Source: Pseudomonas cedrina subsp. cedrina (GTDB lineage Bacteria > Pseudomonadota > Gammaproteobacteria > Pseudomonadales > Pseudomonadaceae). From it: a DNA stretch of 64,000 bases. Shown one piece after another: positions 19,669 to 26,786 of the stretch; positions within the stretch are counted from its first letter, which is position 1, and every line of letters starts with the position of its first letter. Location of the stretch: NCBI RefSeq assembly GCF_001983175.1, contig NZ_MNPW01000007.1:124001-188000 (forward strand), read 5' to 3'. Both the position numbers and the translations under genes were made by a program. The notes under the pieces were generated by a model. That model was not told where the DNA came from. It was given only the letters and a program-made list of their open reading frames with translations, and ran no database searches.

Positions 19669-19828
19669 GGTCAACCTCTCCTTTATTGAGACTGCCAACA
19701 GTTTGTTGTGATTATGGCGAGTGCTCGCCCGCCGCGCCTTGCCAACCCTGGCAGACGCTTACAACACCCAAGCCTACTCGGCAAAACCGGACCTTGTAGT
19801 AACTTTTCCTCATAAGCCGCGCGCTGGG

Positions 19829-19908
19829 TTATATAAGTTAAACAGCGTGGGTTTAATCATCGTCGAACACCTGCGATTAAACGTTTAACCCTGGACTTCG
19901 AATTAAAC
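19829..19908. promoter_or_regulatory. AT-rich cluster of TTAAAC repeats upstream of the DUF1652 gene
   Basis: Five TTAAAC/GTTTAA words occur in 70 bp (19838, 19851, 19877, 19883, 19903), two of them fused as the palindrome TTAAACGTTTAA (19877-19888). GTTTAATC (19851) and GATTAAAC (19875) also form an inverted repeat. A TTATATAA at 19829 could be a -10 region for the minus-strand gene. A repeated operator is the simplest reading; no protein can be named. Confidence 0.35.
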
Positions 19909-20937
19909 GACACATTGCGCCGCCACGCGTTCTGCAACATATCGCAAACTATCAAAGTTGATATTAGCTCCGGAATTGATCGCCACCAGGGTCTGCCCGA
20001 GCAGACTGTGACTGGCCACGTACTTGCAGATACCCGCCACCGCCAATGCGCCGGAAGGCTCGGTGATGGAGCGTGTATCGTCATAAATTAGCTTGATGGC
20101 GCTGCACAGTTCGTCATTGCTGACGGTGATCACCTCATCCACCCAGTCCCGGCAGATCTCAAACCCGTAGGCGCCGACTTGCGCCACCGCCGTGCCGTCG
20201 GCAAACCCGTCGACGCTGGGCAGCACCACCCGTTCACCGGCCCGCAGCGCCGCCAGCAGGCAACTGGAACCTTGCGGTTCGACGCCGATGATGCGCACCT
20301 CGGGCCGCAGGTATTTGACGTACGCAGCCACGCCGGCGATCAGGCCACCTCCGCCCACCGGCACGAAGATCGCGTCCAGCGGGCCCTGCTGCTGACGCAG
20401 GATTTCCATGGCGACGGTGCCTTGGCCGGCGATCACCTGCGGGTCGTCGAAGGGCGAGACGAAGGTGCACCCCGACGACTCCGCCAATTGCAGCGCGTGG
20501 GCCAGGGCGAACGGAAAACTTTCTCCGTGCAGCACCGCTTCAGCACCACGGGAACGTACGCCCAATACCTTCAACTCCGGCGTGGTGCCGGGCATGACGA
20601 TTCGCGCGCGGATCCCCAGCTCCCGCGCCGCCAGCGCCACACCCTGGGCATGATTGCCCGCGGACGCGGTGACCACGCCCCGCGCCTTTTGCGCGTCGCT
20701 CAACTGCACCAGCTTGTTGTAGGCGCCACGGATCTTGAAGGAAAACGTCGGCTGCAGGTCTTCGCGCTTGAGCAGCACCTGGTTGCCGAGCAACGCCGAC
20801 AAGGCGGGGGCAGCCTGCAAGGGCGTGCGCACCGCCAGGTCATACACCGGGGCGGCGAGGATTTGTTTCACATACCGTTCAAGCAGCCCAGGGTCGGCGA
20901 GAGGGTCGGCGAGGTGGGGCGCGGTACAGGTGCTCAT
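19903..20937 (-). CDS. ilvA: Threonine dehydratase (short form, no ACT domain)
   Basis: PLP-dependent threonine ammonia-lyase converting L-threonine to 2-oxobutanoate for isoleucine synthesis. 344 residues from ATG 20937 (MSTCTAPHLADPLADPGLLE). The PLP lysine is K68 in PTFSFKIRGAYNKL, and the phosphate-binding glycine loop is FVPVGGGGLIAG. The 500-residue biosynthetic IlvA has a C-terminal regulatory ACT region; it is absent here, so feedback inhibition by isoleucine should be lost. Regulation may instead be at RNA level through the leader attenuator immediately upstream. The frame is open further upstream, but that stretch is the attenuator region. Confidence 0.9.
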   Translation of the reverse strand: MSTCTAPHLADPLADPGLLERYVKQILAAPVYDLAVRTPLQAAPALSALLGNQVLLKREDLQPTFSFKIRGAYNKLVQLSDAQKARGVVTASAGNHAQGVALAARELGIRARIVMPGTTPELKVLGVRSRGAEAVLHGESFPFALAHALQLAESSGCTFVSPFDDPQVIAGQGTVAMEILRQQQGPLDAIFVPVGGGGLIAGVAAYVKYLRPEVRIIGVEPQGSSCLLAALRAGERVVLPSVDGFADGTAVAQVGAYGFEICRDWVDEVITVSNDELCSAIKLIYDDTRSITEPSGALAVAGICKYVASHSLLGQTLVAINSGANINFDSLRYVAERVAAQCVV

Positions 20938-20985
20938 GGGTGTCTCCTGGCTTTTTGGCAAAAACCCCGGAAGACGGAAAAAACA

Positions 20986-21008
20986 AAACCCGCCTCCAGG
21001 GCGGGTTT
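20986..21008 (-). terminator. Attenuator terminator of ilvA
   Basis: Minus strand AAACCCGCC-CTGGA-GGCGGGTTT, a perfect 9-bp stem, followed by TGTTTTTT. It sits 15 nt after the stop of a 21-codon leader ORF and about 50 nt before the ilvA ATG. Its left arm CCCGCC (21005-21000) can instead pair with GGCGGG at the end of the leader ORF (21033-21028), which would break the terminator. Confidence 0.85.
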
Positions 21009-21023
21009 GGGTGCAGCCGTGTG

Positions 21024-21089
21024 CTATCCCGCCAAGTGAGGAATGGCGGTAATAATGCTCTGCTGGCTGCGCAAGGTTTGAGAGGTCAT
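21024..21089 (-). CDS. Leader peptide of the ilvA attenuator
   Basis: 21-codon ORF, ATG at 21089 and TAG at 21024, translating with three Ile, three Thr and two Leu. The key run is Ile-Ile-Thr-Ala-Ile (ATT ATT ACC GCC ATT), at the left arm CCGCCA (21049-21044) of a hairpin whose right arm is TGGCGG (21034-21029). Arms 1:2, 2:3 and 3:4 are mutually exclusive, as in classic amino-acid operon attenuators. A ribosome stalled on Ile/Thr codons would free arm 2 to pair with arm 3 and allow read-through into ilvA. Too small for routine gene callers. Leader peptides of this kind act in cis through translation only. Confidence 0.75.
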   Translation of the reverse strand: MTSQTLRSQQSIITAIPHLAG

Positions 21090-21174
21090 ACCGCGAAACT
21101 AACCGGCGGCGGCCGGAAGAGTCAATGATCGAATGCCATTTAGCGGCTGGGGCTTTACGATGAACATACGAAAC

Positions 21175-21191
21175 ATATACGCTTTGTATAT
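21175..21191. promoter_or_regulatory. Inverted repeat upstream of the ParD-like gene
   Basis: ATATAC-GCTTT-GTATAT, a perfect 6-bp palindrome with 5-nt spacer, 22 bp before ATG 21213 in an AT-rich stretch also containing ACATACGAAACATATAC. It is placed where an autoregulatory operator would be expected for an antitoxin-like DNA binder. Inference from position only. Confidence 0.35.
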
Positions 21192-21212
21192 TCAAACCTC
21201 ACAGTGAACAGC

Positions 21213-21413
21213 ATGGGCATCGTCAAGATCACCGACCAACTGCACGAACAACTGCGCCTGGCCAGCGCCGCGATGGACCGCTCCATCAACGCCCAGGCCG
21301 AGTTCTGGATCAAGATCGGCCTGCTCGCCGAACTCAATCCCCACCTGCCCTACAACGAGCTGATCAACAAGCTGTTGCTGGACAAGCCCGACCTGATCCG
21401 AGGGCGCGGTTGA
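21213..21413 (+). CDS. ParD-like antitoxin-family protein
   Basis: 66-residue protein starting MGIVKITDQLHEQLRLASAA, the ribbon-helix-helix-like opening of the ParD-like antitoxin family. It continues with a helix (MDRSINAQAEFWIKIGLLAE) and a short C-terminal helix ending KPDLIRGRG. An earlier ATG (21204) is in frame but would add only MNS. Its TGA overlaps the ATG of the methionine aminopeptidase gene (TGATG), so the two are translationally coupled. No RelE/ParE toxin gene is adjacent; the partner is the peptidase. Whether this is a real toxin-antitoxin pair is unknown. Confidence 0.8.
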   Translation: MGIVKITDQLHEQLRLASAAMDRSINAQAEFWIKIGLLAELNPHLPYNELINKLLLDKPDLIRGRG

Positions 21414-22168
21414 TGATCAAGACCGCCGCACAACTGGTCGTGATGCGCGAATCCGGGCGTCTGCTGGCCCAGGTCTTCGACATGCTCGACGGCTTTGTCG
21501 GCGCCGGCCGCTCCACCCTGGAGCTGGACGCCGCCGTCGAAGCCTACATCCGCGACGACCTCAAGGCTCGTCCGGCGAGCCTGGGCCAGTATGACTACCC
21601 TTTTTCCATCAACACCTCGATCAATGAGGTGGTGTGCCATGGCATGCCCAGCGCCAAGGAGGTGCTCAAGGACGGCGATATCGTGAATATCGACATCACC
21701 CTGGAAAAAGGCGGCTTCATTGCCGATTCCAGCAAAATGTACATGATCGGCACCGTCGCCCCCAAAGCCCGGCGCCTGGTCGAGATGACCTTCGAAGCGA
21801 TGTGGGCCGGCATCCGCCAGGTCAAGCCGGGCGCCCGCCTGGGCGATATCGGCCATGCAATCCAAAGCCACGCGCAAGCCAACGGCTACAGCGTGGTGCG
21901 TGAGTACTGCGGCCACGGCATTGGCCGGCAGATGCATGAAGAACCGCAAGTCCTGCACGTCGGCCGCCCCGGCACCGGGCTGGAACTGCGCGAAGGCATG
22001 GTGTTTACCATTGAGCCAATGCTCAACCAGGGCAGCTCGAAGGTGCGCAGCCTGAAGGATGGCTGGACGGTAGTGACCAAGGACAACAGCCTGTCGGCGC
22101 AGTGGGAACATACCGTGGCGGTGACGGCGGATGGCTTTGAAGTGCTGACGTTGCAAACCGCTCCCTGA
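21413..22168 (+). CDS. map: Methionine aminopeptidase, type I (second-copy type)
   Basis: Cytosolic metalloenzyme removing N-terminal methionine from nascent proteins. 251 residues, start ATG 21413 overlapping the previous stop. All five metal ligands are present: D94 (VNIDIT), D105 (FIADSSKMY), H168 (CGHGIG), E201 (FTIEPML) and E232 (QWEHTV). The housekeeping map is normally next to rpsB; this copy is coupled to a ParD-like gene, which marks it as an accessory paralogue. Active-site completeness says it should be catalytic. It ends before a REP element. Confidence 0.93.
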   Translation: MIKTAAQLVVMRESGRLLAQVFDMLDGFVGAGRSTLELDAAVEAYIRDDLKARPASLGQYDYPFSINTSINEVVCHGMPSAKEVLKDGDIVNIDITLEKGGFIADSSKMYMIGTVAPKARRLVEMTFEAMWAGIRQVKPGARLGDIGHAIQSHAQANGYSVVREYCGHGIGRQMHEEPQVLHVGRPGTGLELREGMVFTIEPMLNQGSSKVRSLKDGWTVVTKDNSLSAQWEHTVAVTADGFEVLTLQTAP

Positions 22169-22219
22169 CAGTCCCTGCAGGCTGGCGACGCTATCGCAGG
22201 ATAGGTATTTACACATCCT

Positions 22220-22354
22220 TGTAGTGAGCGGGCTTGCCCCGCGCTGGGCGGCGAAGCCGCCCCAATAAAGACACCGCCGAGTTCGAGAAAAAAACCGAGT
22301 CGCCTGGTTTAGGGCGGCTTCGCCACCCAGCGCGGGGCAAGCCCGCTCACTACA
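22220..22354. repeat. Long inverted repeat, type 2 REP
   Basis: Arms GTAGTGAGCGGGCTTGCC... and its complement, each about 43 bp and running through a GGCGAAGCCGCCCCA core, with about 45 nt between. Four more copies: 33383-33516, 41124-41258, 45670-45802 and 61398-61531. Just left of it (22194-22215) is a degenerate CTATCGCAGG...GGTATTTACACA, which resembles the flank found at the nested copies. Confidence 0.9.
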
Positions 22355-22361
22355 GGGAAAC

Positions 22362-23447
22362 TCAAGCCACCTGCTTAATCGCGGCTTTGGCTTCGAGCTC
22401 CCGCACCAACGGCAACACCCGCTTGCCGAAGTACTCGACTTCCTCCTGGAAGTGCAGGAAACCGGCCAGCACCAGGTCCACCCCCACCGCCTTGAGCGCG
22501 ACGATGCGTTCGGCGATCTGCTGGGGCGTACCGATCAGGTTGGTCTTGAAACCATCGTTGTACTGCACCAGGTCTTCGAAACTCGACTTGGCCCAATTGC
22601 CCTCGCCTTCCGGTGAAGCCTTGCCGGCCTGTTTGGCGGCGTCACCAAATGCGTTCACCGCTTCCGGGTCGGCCTTGTCGATGATCTCCGCCAGCACGGC
22701 GCGGGCTTCTGCCTCCGTGTCGCGGGCGATGATGAAAGCATTGACGCCGACCTTGACCGAATGATTGTTCGCCGCTGCCTTGGCGCGAATATCGTCCACC
22801 TGCGCCTTGATGCCTTGCGGCGTGTTGCCGTTGGTGAAGTACCAGTCCGAGACCCGCGCGGCCATGTCCCGCGCGGCCCGCGAACTGCCGCCCTGGAATA
22901 CTTCCGGCTGGCCGACAGGCTTGGGCTTGAGGGTGTAGTTGTTGAAGCGGTAGAAGTCGCCCTTGAAGGTAAAGTCGTCCTGGGTCCAGATGCCTTTGAG
23001 GGCGCGGATGAACTCTTCGGAACGCCGATAGCGCTCATCATGCTCCAGCCAGTGTTCGCCAATGGCCTGGAACTCGCCCTTGAACCAACCGCTGACGATA
23101 TTCACCGCGATACGGCCGTTGGTGAGCTGGTCGATGGTCGCCAGTTGCTTGGCCGCCAGCGCCGGTTGCCACGGGCCGGGCAGGATCGCGGCGATCACCT
23201 TGAGCCGGGTGGTCGCGGCCAGCAGGGCGTGGCTGAACGCCACGGACTCATGCTGGTTCTCGGCGCCGTAGCCGGCGGTAAAGCGGATCTGGGTCAGGCC
23301 GTACTCGAAGCCGGCGGCCTCCGCCAGTTGCGCCAGCTTGCGGTTGTAGTCGATGCCCCAGTCGGTGCGTTGCTCGATCTTGCTGACCACCAACCCACCG
23401 CTGACATTGGGCACCCAATAGGCAAATTTCACAGCTTGCTGACTCAT
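22362..23447 (-). CDS. sfnG: Dimethyl-sulfone monooxygenase SfnG
   Basis: FMNH2-dependent monooxygenase of the bacterial luciferase/SsuD family, 361 residues, that oxidises dimethyl sulfone to methanesulfinate, so that sulfur can be recovered. N-terminal MSQQAVKFAYWVPNVSGGLV and the segment RTDWGIDYNRKLAQLAEAAG match SfnG closely. NIVSGWFKGEF and FQGGSSRAARDMAARVSDWY are typical of the FMN/substrate region. Divergent from an acyl-CoA-dehydrogenase-like flavoprotein, with a strong sigma-54 promoter 40 bp upstream. Reduced flavin must come from a reductase encoded elsewhere. Confidence 0.93.
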   Translation of the reverse strand: MSQQAVKFAYWVPNVSGGLVVSKIEQRTDWGIDYNRKLAQLAEAAGFEYGLTQIRFTAGYGAENQHESVAFSHALLAATTRLKVIAAILPGPWQPALAAKQLATIDQLTNGRIAVNIVSGWFKGEFQAIGEHWLEHDERYRRSEEFIRALKGIWTQDDFTFKGDFYRFNNYTLKPKPVGQPEVFQGGSSRAARDMAARVSDWYFTNGNTPQGIKAQVDDIRAKAAANNHSVKVGVNAFIIARDTEAEARAVLAEIIDKADPEAVNAFGDAAKQAGKASPEGEGNWAKSSFEDLVQYNDGFKTNLIGTPQQIAERIVALKAVGVDLVLAGFLHFQEEVEYFGKRVLPLVRELEAKAAIKQVA

Positions 23448-23486
23448 CGAACGGTACCTCGCACAAAGGGATGTACCCAGGCCTTG

Positions 23487-23502
23487 AGCAGCAAGCGTGC
23501 CA
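23487..23502 (-). promoter_or_regulatory. Sigma-54 promoter of sfnG
   Basis: Minus strand TGGCACGCTTGCTGCT: GG (-24) and GC (-12) are exactly 10 nt apart and the -24 box TGGCACG is consensus. It lies about 40 bp upstream of the sfnG ATG. In P. putida sfn genes depend on RpoN and the activator SfnR, which fits. Confidence 0.8.
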
Positions 23503-23589
23503 GGCCGGGCAAATGCCCAGGCCAGGGGCGCCGCGCTGAAAACCTAGTGCCGGCGTGACTGTTGCGGATCGTGCGGGTTTGTCGATCAG

Positions 23590-23607
23590 CTGTTGCCAGC
23601 GCAACAG
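23590..23607. promoter_or_regulatory. Candidate enhancer for the divergent sfn promoters
   Basis: Palindrome CTGTTGC-CAGC-GCAACAG, with a third CTGTTGC half-site at 23559-23565. It lies between the two sigma-54 promoters, about 90 bp from one and 40-60 bp from the other, as an activator binding site should. Assignment to SfnR is inference. Confidence 0.5.
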
Positions 23608-23647
23608 TAGCGCATTGCGTTGCCCAGCAAATACGGGCGCCAGGACC

Positions 23648-23663
23648 CGGCACGGACTGTGCA
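23648..23663 (+). promoter_or_regulatory. Sigma-54 promoter of the SfnB-like gene
   Basis: CGGCACGGACTGTGCA has the GG-N10-GC spacing and CACG core of a -24/-12 promoter; the -12 box (GTGC) is weaker than consensus. It lies 39 bp before ATG 23702 and faces away from the sfnG promoter. Confidence 0.65.
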
Positions 23664-23701
23664 ATCACCTTCTGCATGATCACTGCCCAGGAACCTTGCC
23701 C

Positions 23702-24940
23702 ATGACCGAACATCACGTCATCAACCCGCTGTCCATCGGCGTCGACTACCCCACACTGGCCGCGCGCTTCCGGCCAATCTTCCAGCGCATCGCCGACGGC
23801 GCCGTGGCGCGCGAGCACACCCGCACCCTGCCCCACGAGCCTATCCAATGGCTCAAGGAGGCCGGCTTTGGCGCGGTGCGGGTGCCGGTGGAATACGGCG
23901 GCGGCGGCGCTTCCCTGCCGCAGTTGTTCGAACTGCTGATTGAACTGGCCGAAGCCGACTCGAACGTGCCCCAGGCCCTGCGCGGGCACTTTGCCTTTGC
24001 CGAAGACCGCTTGAACGCGCCGCCCGGCGCCGGTCGCGACCTGTGGTTCAAACGGTTCGTGGACGGCGATATCGTCGGCTGCGCCTGGACCGAGATCGGC
24101 AGCGTGGCGATTGGCGATGTGGTCACCCAGGTCAGCCCCGACGGCGACAACTGGACACTCAATGGCGAAAAGTATTACAGCACCGGCAGTATTTTCGCCG
24201 ATTGGATCGACGTGTACGCCCAGCGCAGCGACACCGGCGCAGACGTGATCGCGGCCACCCGCGCGCGCCAGCCTGGCGTGGTCCACAGCGACGACTGGGA
24301 CGGCTTTGGCCAGCGCACCACCGGCAGCGGCACCTCGCGCTTTACCGGTGCGCGGGTGGAGGCCGAAAATGTCATCGACTTCGCCAGCCGCTTCAAATAC
24401 CAGACCGCGTTCTACCAACTGGTGCTGCTCGCCACCTTGGCCGGTATCGGCCGCGCCGCCCTGCGCGACGTGGCGCATCAGGTGCGCAGCCGCAAGCGCA
24501 TCTACAGCCATGGCAACGCGTCCCACGTCAGCCAGGATGCGCAAGTTCAACAGGTAGTGGGCGAAGTGGCCGCCCTGGTCTACGCCGCCGAGGCCAGCGC
24601 GTTGAAAGCGACGCTGCCGGCGCAACGTGCGTATGTGGCGCGCTTTGGCGGGGATGAGGCAGTGGAGCGCGAAGCCAATGTGGCGGCCGAGATTGAATCG
24701 GCCACCGCGCAAGTGGTGGTGTCGGAACTGATCCAGCGCGCCACCAGCCAATTGTTCAATGCGCTCGGGGCTTCGGATGTGCGCCAGGGCAAGGCCCTCG
24801 ACCGGCATTGGCGCAATGCGCGGACGGTGTCTTCGCACAACCCGGTGATCTACAAGGCGCGCATTGTCGGGGATTGGGTGGTCAATGGGGCCGAGCCACC
24901 GTTTGTGTGGCAGATCGGGAATGGCCCGGTCAAGGCCTAA
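23702..24940 (+). CDS. SfnB/DszC-like flavin-dependent oxidoreductase
   Basis: 412-residue protein of the acyl-CoA dehydrogenase superfamily, the branch used for sulfur acquisition (SfnB, SfnC, DszC and MsuC types) rather than fatty-acid oxidation. Start ATG 23702 (MTEHHVINPLSIGVDYPTLA). N-terminal helical domain with FGAVRVPVEYGGGGASLPQL, middle beta domain with WTEIGSVAIGDVVTQVSPDG and LNGEKYYSTGS, and C-terminal helical bundle with ALGASDVRQGKALDRHWRNA. The usual dehydrogenase catalytic glutamate is not evident, in line with a monooxygenase role. Divergent from sfnG under sigma-54 control, so likely part of the same sulfur-starvation response. Exact substrate not assignable. Confidence 0.85.
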   Translation: MTEHHVINPLSIGVDYPTLAARFRPIFQRIADGAVAREHTRTLPHEPIQWLKEAGFGAVRVPVEYGGGGASLPQLFELLIELAEADSNVPQALRGHFAFAEDRLNAPPGAGRDLWFKRFVDGDIVGCAWTEIGSVAIGDVVTQVSPDGDNWTLNGEKYYSTGSIFADWIDVYAQRSDTGADVIAATRARQPGVVHSDDWDGFGQRTTGSGTSRFTGARVEAENVIDFASRFKYQTAFYQLVLLATLAGIGRAALRDVAHQVRSRKRIYSHGNASHVSQDAQVQQVVGEVAALVYAAEASALKATLPAQRAYVARFGGDEAVEREANVAAEIESATAQVVVSELIQRATSQLFNALGASDVRQGKALDRHWRNARTVSSHNPVIYKARIVGDWVVNGAEPPFVWQIGNGPVKA

Positions 24941-24959
24941 GGCCGGGCGCAGTCAAAAC

Positions 24960-25063
24960 TGTGGGAGCGGGCTTGCTCGCGAATGCGGTCTTCCAGTTGA
25001 AGATTCTGTGACTGACACACCGCATTCGCGAGCAAGTCGAATCGTCGCACCGCCGCTCCCACA
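24960..25063. repeat. REP doublet, type 3
   Basis: Left arm TGTGGGAGCGGGCTTGCTCG continuing CGAATGCGG; the right arm is its complement, interrupted by about 10 nt of altered sequence (AGTCGAATCGTCGCACCGCC). The only copy of this GCTCGCGAATGCGG variant seen in the window. Confidence 0.85.
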
Positions 25064-25080
25064 TTGGGTTTGTGTAGGGC

Positions 25081-25866
25081 CTAGAAGGCAAGTTTATAGC
25101 CGATGCCCATGAGCATGACCGCCAAACACGGGCGCAGCACGCCGTCCGGGACTTTGCCGGTCATGTGGCTGCCTATGTAGATGCCCGGCAAAGACCCCAT
25201 CAACAGAAAGCCCAGCAGATGCCAGTCCATATTGCCCATGCCGGCGTGGCCCAGGCCCGCCACCAGGGTCAGGGGCACGGCATGGGCGATTTCGGTGCCG
25301 ACCAGACGGCGCGTGGCCAGGAACGGGTAAAGGATAAACAGCGCGACCGTGCCGAGTGCGCCGGCGCCAATGGAGGTCAGGGCGACCATGGTGCCCAGCA
25401 CTGCGCCGGTGACGACGGTCAGGGCGTTCAGGTTGCGCGGGTTCATGTGGTAGCCATCGCCGGCATGGCGCTGGGCGAAGGCCAACAGGCTTTTCTTGAA
25501 CAGGATCGCCAGCGCCGTCAACAGCAACACTACGCCAAGGGCCTGCTTGATCACCGCGTTCATCGCGCTGGGGTCGGTGTGCAGGCTGGCCAGGAACCAC
25601 AGGGTCAGCAGCACCGCGGGCACGCTGCCCAGGGTCAGCCAGCCGGTGATGCTCCAGTCGATGTTCCTGTTTTTGCTGTGCACCAGCACCCCACCGGATT
25701 TGGTGATGGCGGCGTACAACAGGTCGGTGCCCACGGCCGTGGCCGGATTGATGCCGAACCACAGCAGGATCGGGGTCATCAAGGAGCCCCCGCCCACACC
25801 CGTCATGCCCACGATAAAACCTACGATCAGGCCGGCAACCACGAAACCAATATTACCCACATCCAT
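25081..25866 (-). CDS. TauE/SafE (TSUP) family sulfite/sulfonate permease
   Basis: 261-residue integral membrane protein of the 4-toluene sulfonate uptake permease (TSUP/DUF81) family. It has seven to eight hydrophobic segments and the two repeated glycine-rich family motifs GFIVGMTGVGGGSLMTPILL near the N-terminus and ALTSIGAGALGTVALFILYP in the second half. TSUP members carry sulfite, sulfonates or sulfoacetate, often as exporters. Proximity to sfnG and the SfnB-like gene suggests a sulfur-related role, but transport direction and substrate are inference. Confidence 0.88.
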   Translation of the reverse strand: MDVGNIGFVVAGLIVGFIVGMTGVGGGSLMTPILLWFGINPATAVGTDLLYAAITKSGGVLVHSKNRNIDWSITGWLTLGSVPAVLLTLWFLASLHTDPSAMNAVIKQALGVVLLLTALAILFKKSLLAFAQRHAGDGYHMNPRNLNALTVVTGAVLGTMVALTSIGAGALGTVALFILYPFLATRRLVGTEIAHAVPLTLVAGLGHAGMGNMDWHLLGFLLMGSLPGIYIGSHMTGKVPDGVLRPCLAVMLMGIGYKLAF

Positions 25867-25957
25867 TCCAGCTACCTGCGGCCTTATAAATTTCTGGCCG
25901 CAGGATAGCGATTTTTCTTATAACGACTTATATCAATATGATCTGACTTTATGCCAT

Positions 25958-26728
25958 TTAGCTCAGCCGCTGACAGACATAGGCTTGGGTCTGATAGGGA
26001 AAGGCAACGGTGTCCCGTCCGCGCAAGTCGGGATGGGTCTGGATCAAAGCGCGCAATTGCGCGGTAACGGTAGCCTTTTCTGCTGCTGGAAGCGCCGCGA
26101 TAAAGCTCACCGACAAAATGCGATCCATGATCACCTCCTGAGGACTGCCGACATGGCTGTACGCAAAACAGGTGAGTTCAGGATCGGAAAAATGCACGCC
26201 CGTGAAGGCTTCGCGCCAACGCCCGGTATGAAAGCGCGGGGTATCGCCTTCGTACGGGGTAATGATTTCTGTGATTGCCGCCACCCAGCCCACCGTTTCG
26301 TCTCGCACATTCCACACCAGCCCCAGTCGCCCGCCGGGCTTGAGCACGCGATGTATGTCCGCCAGTGCGGCCTGGGTGGAGAACCAGTGGAACGCCTGCG
26401 CGCAAACCACCGCATCGGCGCTGGCGGACGCCAGCGGGATGGATTCGGCCGTGCCGTTCACCAGGCGCACGCCCGGCAGCAGCCTGGTCAACTGCGCGCC
26501 CATCGCGGCCACCGGTTCGACGGCAATCAGCGTCGGTGCCAGGGTGCTGAGCAAGCGCGTGAATTTGCCGGTGCCGGCGCCCAGGTCGATCACCGTCGAC
26601 CGTGCGTCAATCCGCAGGGTTTCGGTGAGCCAGCCGGTGAGTTGCCTGGGGTAATTGGGTCGGCCCTGGGCATAAGTGACCGCCTGGGTGGAGAAACCTT
26701 GTTGAGCGGACGCGTGAACACCAGTCAT
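25958..26728 (-). CDS. Class I SAM-dependent methyltransferase
   Basis: 256-residue soluble methyltransferase. The start is ATG 26728, with AGGAG nine nt upstream; a TTG two codons earlier is less likely. The SAM site motif I is VIDLGAGTGKFTRLLS, with the acidic post-I LIAVEPVAAM, motif II region DAVVCAQAFHWF and motif III LKPGGRLGLVWN. The pattern is of the methyltransferase type 11 group, near UbiE-like enzymes. Monocistronic; substrate unknown. Confidence 0.88.
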   Translation of the reverse strand: MTGVHASAQQGFSTQAVTYAQGRPNYPRQLTGWLTETLRIDARSTVIDLGAGTGKFTRLLSTLAPTLIAVEPVAAMGAQLTRLLPGVRLVNGTAESIPLASASADAVVCAQAFHWFSTQAALADIHRVLKPGGRLGLVWNVRDETVGWVAAITEIITPYEGDTPRFHTGRWREAFTGVHFSDPELTCFAYSHVGSPQEVIMDRILSVSFIAALPAAEKATVTAQLRALIQTHPDLRGRDTVAFPYQTQAYVCQRLS

Positions 26729-26786
26729 TGCCAATCTCTCCTCGGGTAAAGCGGGGGCACAGTGTGCGCCTTCCCCTCCGGGTTTT

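Noticed and set aside
20938..21195. N-terminal extension of the threonine dehydratase by 86 codons
   Set aside because: The stretch contains the leader ORF and terminator hairpin in other frames, and the enzyme's usual N-terminus begins at ATG 20937.
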